64,000 nucleotides of DNA from JAOUEA01 sp038249195 (GTDB lineage: Bacteria; Actinomycetota; UBA4738; HRBIN12), in the NCBI GenBank assembly GCA_038249195.1, contig JBBRWM010000001.1, positions 442,174 to 506,173 on the forward strand, written 5' to 3'. Below, one piece after another: positions 60,803 through 64,000 of this stretch (the stretch's first letter is position 1; each line of letters begins with the position of its first letter). Both the position numbers and the translations under genes were made by a program. Under the pieces are notes generated by a model. It searched no databases, was not told the origin of the DNA, and saw only the letters and a program-made list of their open reading frames with translations.

Positions 60803-62071
60803 TTACCGGCTGGGCCGGGTCAAGGCCCGAGCCGCCTCCGCTTCCTCATGTTCGAACGCGAGGCTCATGCGTTCGATCTCAGGCTCGGCGATGTCGTGCC
60901 GTGTGGCCACTTCTTTCCAGCGGCTCGTGGCATCGAGGACCTGACGGAGCACATCGACGCTCGCTCCCGCGTCCAGCCGGAAGTAGGGCGCCACCGCCAT
61001 GAGCGTCCGGATGCTCGCGGTGGTGTCGGCCTCGTCGATGGCCGTGGCTAGATGCTTCCGGCCCGGCGACGGGTTCGGATTGAGATCGAAGGCCGGCGAG
61101 AGGATCCACGTACTCCCTCCATCGTGGAGGAACCCGTGATTGCGGAGATGATCGTCCGTGTTTGAGATGAGGATGGTGAATGCCATCCTCCTCCAGAGTT
61201 CGCGAAGATCATCCGTAGCCTCAGACGAGACCTCCTCGATCGCGGAAGCGATGTCCAGGTAGCTCCCTACATCGCCGTCCCGTGCTTCGAGCATCGTCAA
61301 CGCGCTCACGTAGCCGATCCGACGGTGATCTTCACGATCGAAGCGATCGACGACCAGCACGCCGCGGCCAGCCACAAGCAGCAACTCTGACCGTGGGACG
61401 TTGATGCTTGCGAAGCGGGCGAGATCGAGCGCCACGCTTTCCCAGGTGGTCACGTCCCAATCATCGAACCGCGAGCTCGGGAACTTCGCGATGGCGATGC
61501 GGCCTCCGCTGTCGATCACGTGTGCCTTCGGACGTGCGCCACCGAGGGAACTGCCGCCGAGGAGAAGGTCGCGGAGCTCTACATCTGTTTCCTCACCCGA
61601 CTCCAGGTGTTCCGCTGCCTGGAGGAGGCTTCCTAGGTCGATCACGTGTGGCACTTTCGACTTCTCGTCCGCGAGGGAGACGCCCGTCTCTGGGTCACGG
61701 AAGCGGAGTGCCCCTTGGCGAAGATCGTCCCTGACGCCGAGCAGGAAGTCGATCTCCCCGAGCGCACGGGCAGTTCCACCTTCCACCGCTGCGCGTCGTC
61801 GTTCTTCTCTCCTGATCAGGTTCCGCCCCCACCGATCGGGAGCGGAGTCGGCGAATGCCCTGAACATGGAGAGATCCGCCGGGGTGTGGAGCCCGCCTTG
61901 CACCAGAGGCAAGGCGGGGTCGAGCGGGTAAGCGTCGGCGCGGGCAAGGTAGGAGGTGTCGTAGGTGAAGGACGCCGACTCCCTACCTCCGCGTCGATGA
62001 GAGAACAGGAGTCCGGCGAACACGTCTTGTCCGTTCATCGAGACAACGACGTCGGTCGGCTGGTCAGCCAT
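60803..62071 (-). CDS. hipA: HipA-type serine/threonine kinase toxin
   Basis: 422 residues from the ATG at 62071. SSLGGARPKAHVIDSGGRI is the P-loop-like region, ILISNTDDHLRNHGFLHDG the catalytic loop (Asp, Asn), and WILSPAFDLNPNP the metal-binding DxN part. Family members phosphorylate glutamyl-tRNA synthetase or related targets and cause growth arrest. It overlaps hipB by 8 bp. Codon use is visibly less GC-rich than in the housekeeping genes, suggesting acquisition. Confidence 0.93.
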   Translation of the reverse strand: MADQPTDVVVSMNGQDVFAGLLFSHRRGGRESASFTYDTSYLARADAYPLDPALPLVQGGLHTPADLSMFRAFADSAPDRWGRNLIRREERRRAAVEGGTARALGEIDFLLGVRDDLRQGALRFRDPETGVSLADEKSKVPHVIDLGSLLQAAEHLESGEETDVELRDLLLGGSSLGGARPKAHVIDSGGRIAIAKFPSSRFDDWDVTTWESVALDLARFASINVPRSELLLVAGRGVLVVDRFDREDHRRIGYVSALTMLEARDGDVGSYLDIASAIEEVSSEATDDLRELWRRMAFTILISNTDDHLRNHGFLHDGGSTWILSPAFDLNPNPSPGRKHLATAIDEADTTASIRTLMAVAPYFRLDAGASVDVLRQVLDATSRWKEVATRHDIAEPEIERMSLAFEHEEAEAARALTRPSR

Positions 62072-62393
62072 CTCGGCGCCGAGATTGCCGGACGCGGGTG
62101 GGGAGCCTCTCCTCGGCCCTGAGACGCCCAACATCGGTCGTGTACGGATCGAGGGCACCCACGAACGTGTCCAACACACCGATGGCGCGCGCTACCCGAA
62201 GGGTGTTCTCCAGGCTGATCGAACCCTCCCCATGTTCCAGAGCGCGAAGCGTCTTCACGTCGATCCCGGCTCGATCCGCGACCTGCGCTGCGGTGAGCCG
62301 CTGAAGCTTGCGCCACGTCACGACGTCCTCGCCCAACGCGCGGAGTGCGCGCTTGACTGGGATCGGTGTGAGCTTGTTCTGGAATACCGCCAT
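62064..62393 (-). CDS. hipB: HipB-type antitoxin / XRE regulator
   Basis: 109 residues. HTH: WRKLQRLTAAQVADRAGIDV, KTLRALEHGEGSISLENTLR. Neutralises HipA and represses the operon in known systems. ATG at 62393 has no Shine-Dalgarno site; the likely -10 (TAGTAT, 62410-62405) is so close that the transcript would be nearly leaderless. Confidence 0.9.
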   Translation of the reverse strand: MAVFQNKLTPIPVKRALRALGEDVVTWRKLQRLTAAQVADRAGIDVKTLRALEHGEGSISLENTLRVARAIGVLDTFVGALDPYTTDVGRLRAEERLPTRVRQSRRRDG

Positions 62394-62402
62394 AACAGGG
62401 AA

Positions 62403-62420
62403 GATACTATCTGTTATCTA
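62403..62420 (-). promoter_or_regulatory. hipBA promoter/operator
   Basis: AGATACTATCT (62403-62413) is a perfect 11-nt palindrome, and the half-site TATCT recurs at 62416-62420. It covers a TAGTAT -10 element in a locally AT-rich stretch. HipB proteins bind TATCC-like half-sites in enterobacteria. Confidence 0.5.
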
Positions 62421-62523
62421 GTGTAAGCGCCATTATCCTACCGTTAAGTGCGGAAGCGTTTACGTGCGCGAACGGTCACACGAGGCAGCCCATCGAAGCC
62501 TTCTTTGACGAAGCGTCCCCGTA

Positions 62524-63179
62524 TCACGGGAGCACCTTCACCTTCGAGAGGCAGGGCTTATCGAGCCGATCCGGCTCCAACCGCTTTCCAGAAAGCGCCT
62601 CCCCCGCGAAGCCGAAGTGCAATTCCTGGTGGTAAGGCACCCCCTCCTGCTGATACGTCACGTCGTAGCCAACGTAGGCGAACTCCCCTGCCCGAAAGGC
62701 CTCATCCGCACGGCGATCCGCGACTCCGCACCCGGGGCCATGATCATCCCGGCGACGGGCCGCAATCGCTGGATGTTGCAACGACGGCTACCGGGGAGCA
62801 GGATCGTGGGCGGATACGTGCTGAAGACGCCTCCCGGGGTCCAATCATGGGTGATGTCGGGGTGGCGAGCCAGAGGAGCCATCTCCGTGGAGACGATCTG
62901 GATGGGGCTCGGCGAGGGAGCTTCGGTGCTGCCCACCAAGCGGATGGAGATCAATCCGATCGGGGTATCAGAGATGTTCCTGAGGATCGCGGTTTGCGTC
63001 ACCCATTCATCTCCGGGAGCGACCCTCAGCCGAACCACGGAGTCTGCGGGCACCAGGAAAGCAGCGCCCTGAATCGGCGCGGACCGCTCGGATGCCGAAT
63101 GGCAAGCCACCCCCAGGGTGGCGATGGCGAGGATCGCCACCGTCCCGGCCGGTGAAGATCGCGGGAGAGAGAGCCTCAT
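62524..63179 (-). pseudogene. Frameshifted secreted lipoprotein gene
   Basis: The N-terminal frame (ATG at 63179) encodes a lipoprotein signal, TVAILAIATLGVAC, and a beta-rich domain (WVTQTAILRNISDTPIGLIS ... AVRMRPF) but ends early at 62658. The next frame continues the same protein in FRAGEFAYVGYDVTYQQEGV and GVPYHQELHFGFAGEAL to a stop at 62524. One missing base near 62698 explains both. Either a real null allele or a sequence error. Domain not recognised. Confidence 0.65.
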
Positions 63180-63272
63180 ATGCACGATGCGCAAACCTAT
63201 ACCGGCGAACGATCCCTCCCGGTTCCGATCGGTGGCCGTCAGGCGGTGAACGGAAGGATCACTCCGATCGTT

Positions 63273-63757
63273 CTACGAGGATCGCGAGAGGCGCGCGAGA
63301 GACCGATCGATTCCCCACCGATCGCCGACGCTCTGGGCGATCGCGAGCGATCGCTCGAGGTGCTCGCGGCTCGCGCGACCGTCGCGCCGTAGGAGGACGG
63401 CACCGTGCCGCTCTCGGCGATGTCGTCCGCGCGCGTGAGAAGCTGCCAGGCGCGCTCGAGATCCGCTTCCCTGAGAGCCACGCTTGCCGACGCCTCAAGC
63501 GCGCAGACCAGCAGTAGCGGCACCTCGAGCTCCTCAGCGATATGAAGTGAATCCTCCGCGTGGGAGCGAGCCACCTCGATGTTGCCGGCATCGGTCTCGA
63601 CGAGTGCAAGGATCCACAGGAAATACGACGAGAAGAACCGATCGCCGATCTCCCGGCAGATCGCGAGGCCCTCGTTTGCGTTCGAGCGCGCTGATACGAG
63701 GTGCCCGAGGCGCGACTCGGCAAGCGCGAGGCCGAACAGGGCCATCCGGATCCCCTG
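63273..63757 (-). pseudogene. C-terminal fragment of a TPR-type gene, interrupted and frameshifted
   Basis: Helical repeats typical of the C-terminal domain of LAL/AfsR-like regulators: LALAESRLGHLVSARSNANE, GLAICREIGDRFFSSYFLWI, VARSHAEDSLHIAEELEVPL. After about 63390 the homologous frame shifts: REHLERSLAIAQSVGDRWGI and RSLARLSR are in another frame, ending at the TAG at 63273-63275. The upstream side is cut off by the IS256-type element end. No function left. Confidence 0.65.
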
Positions 63758-64000
63758 GGCCGAGTCCGTCAACGTGGTGTAAGTCCACAGCGTCATCCTT
63801 GATCACTCAGCTCGCTGCGACGAGCTCGCCGGTCACCTCCTCGACCGCCTCGCCTTCGAGCACCTCGAGCCTCGCTTTGGCAAGCGTCTCGGCACCCATG
63901 TAGCGACGGACCACCTGCCACTCGTCGTGCTGCTCGGCGAGCACCGCCCCGATGAGTCGGATCGCGGCATCGCGGTTGGGGAAGATCCCGACGACGTCGG
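63758..64000 (-). mobile_element. IS256-family insertion sequence, right part
   Basis: Contains the C-terminus of an IS256-type transposase and a terminal sequence (about 63760-63790) including GTCAACGTGGTGTAAG, which resembles IS256-family inverted-repeat ends of actinobacteria. The other end and the target duplication are outside the window. The exact tip is uncertain by several bases. Confidence 0.7.
63807..64000 (-). CDS. IS256-family transposase, C-terminal fragment in window
   Basis: 64 codons, reading in from the right edge to a TGA at 63807-63809: DVVGIFPNRDAAIRLIGAVL, AEQHDEWQVVRRYMGAETLA, then a short acidic tail ending LVAAS. This matches the conserved C-terminus of IS256/mutator-type DDE transposases. 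The catalytic residues are beyond the window. Confidence 0.88.
   Translation of the reverse strand, partial: DVVGIFPNRDAAIRLIGAVLAEQHDEWQVVRRYMGAETLAKARLEVLEGEAVEEVTGELVAAS

Noticed and set aside
1..64000. CRISPR array, rRNA operon or replication origin
   Set aside because: No regularly spaced repeats, no rRNA sequence and no DnaA-box cluster was seen by eye.

Overview
High-GC bacterial chromosome segment that looks actinobacterial (Actinomycetota, class not determinable). The housekeeping block glmU-prs-rplY-pth / mfd-(SurA/PpiC)-mazG / eno-ftsB with DUF501 and Ppx/GppA nearby is a classic actinobacterial arrangement. Many starts are GTG or TTG, genes overlap by 4 bp, and several secreted proteins carry Tat-like or lipoprotein signals.

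Layout. 1-12285: surface-polysaccharide locus with three sulfotransferases, two glycosyltransferases, an O-antigen-ligase-like membrane protein, a Wzz/BY-kinase, two beta-propeller proteins and two metallophosphoesterase-family proteins (one cut by the left edge). 12586-18782: phosphoglycerate-mutase-like enzyme, CPA2 antiporter, cyclophilin, GNAT, ferritin-like protein, TypA. 18943-22143: PotD/PotB/PotC-type ABC transporter without its ATPase. 22197-22763: thioredoxin-fold lipoprotein whose first active-site Cys is an in-frame TGA, a strong selenoprotein candidate with a SECIS-like hairpin downstream. 22820-27318: L,D-transpeptidase, DinB-like protein, glycosyltransferase, secreted HExxH protein. 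27334-31933: lipid-modification genes (acyl-ACP desaturase, flavin oxidoreductase, DUF1365, CFA-type methyltransferase). 32002-35452: pilin-like protein and the DUF1800/DUF1501 Tat pair. 35475-40360: prolyl oligopeptidase, a small acidic protein with a decayed copy nearby, DUF2254, SnoaL-like protein, tRNA-Leu. 40455-58964: adenosine-deaminase-like and nucleotide-sugar dehydrogenase pair, cyclophilin, a DUF501-Ppx fusion, and the housekeeping block on the minus strand. 58995-60749: TetR regulator and divergent oxidoreductase separated by two perfect operator-like palindromes.

60803-64000 is accessory DNA: a HipBA pair with an AT-rich promoter, a frameshifted lipoprotein gene, a broken TPR gene, and the end of an IS256-type element at the right edge. 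The most interesting item is the UGA-containing thioredoxin-like gene. No selenocysteine machinery lies in the window, so that claim rests on the UxxC motif, the intact downstream frame and the hairpin.
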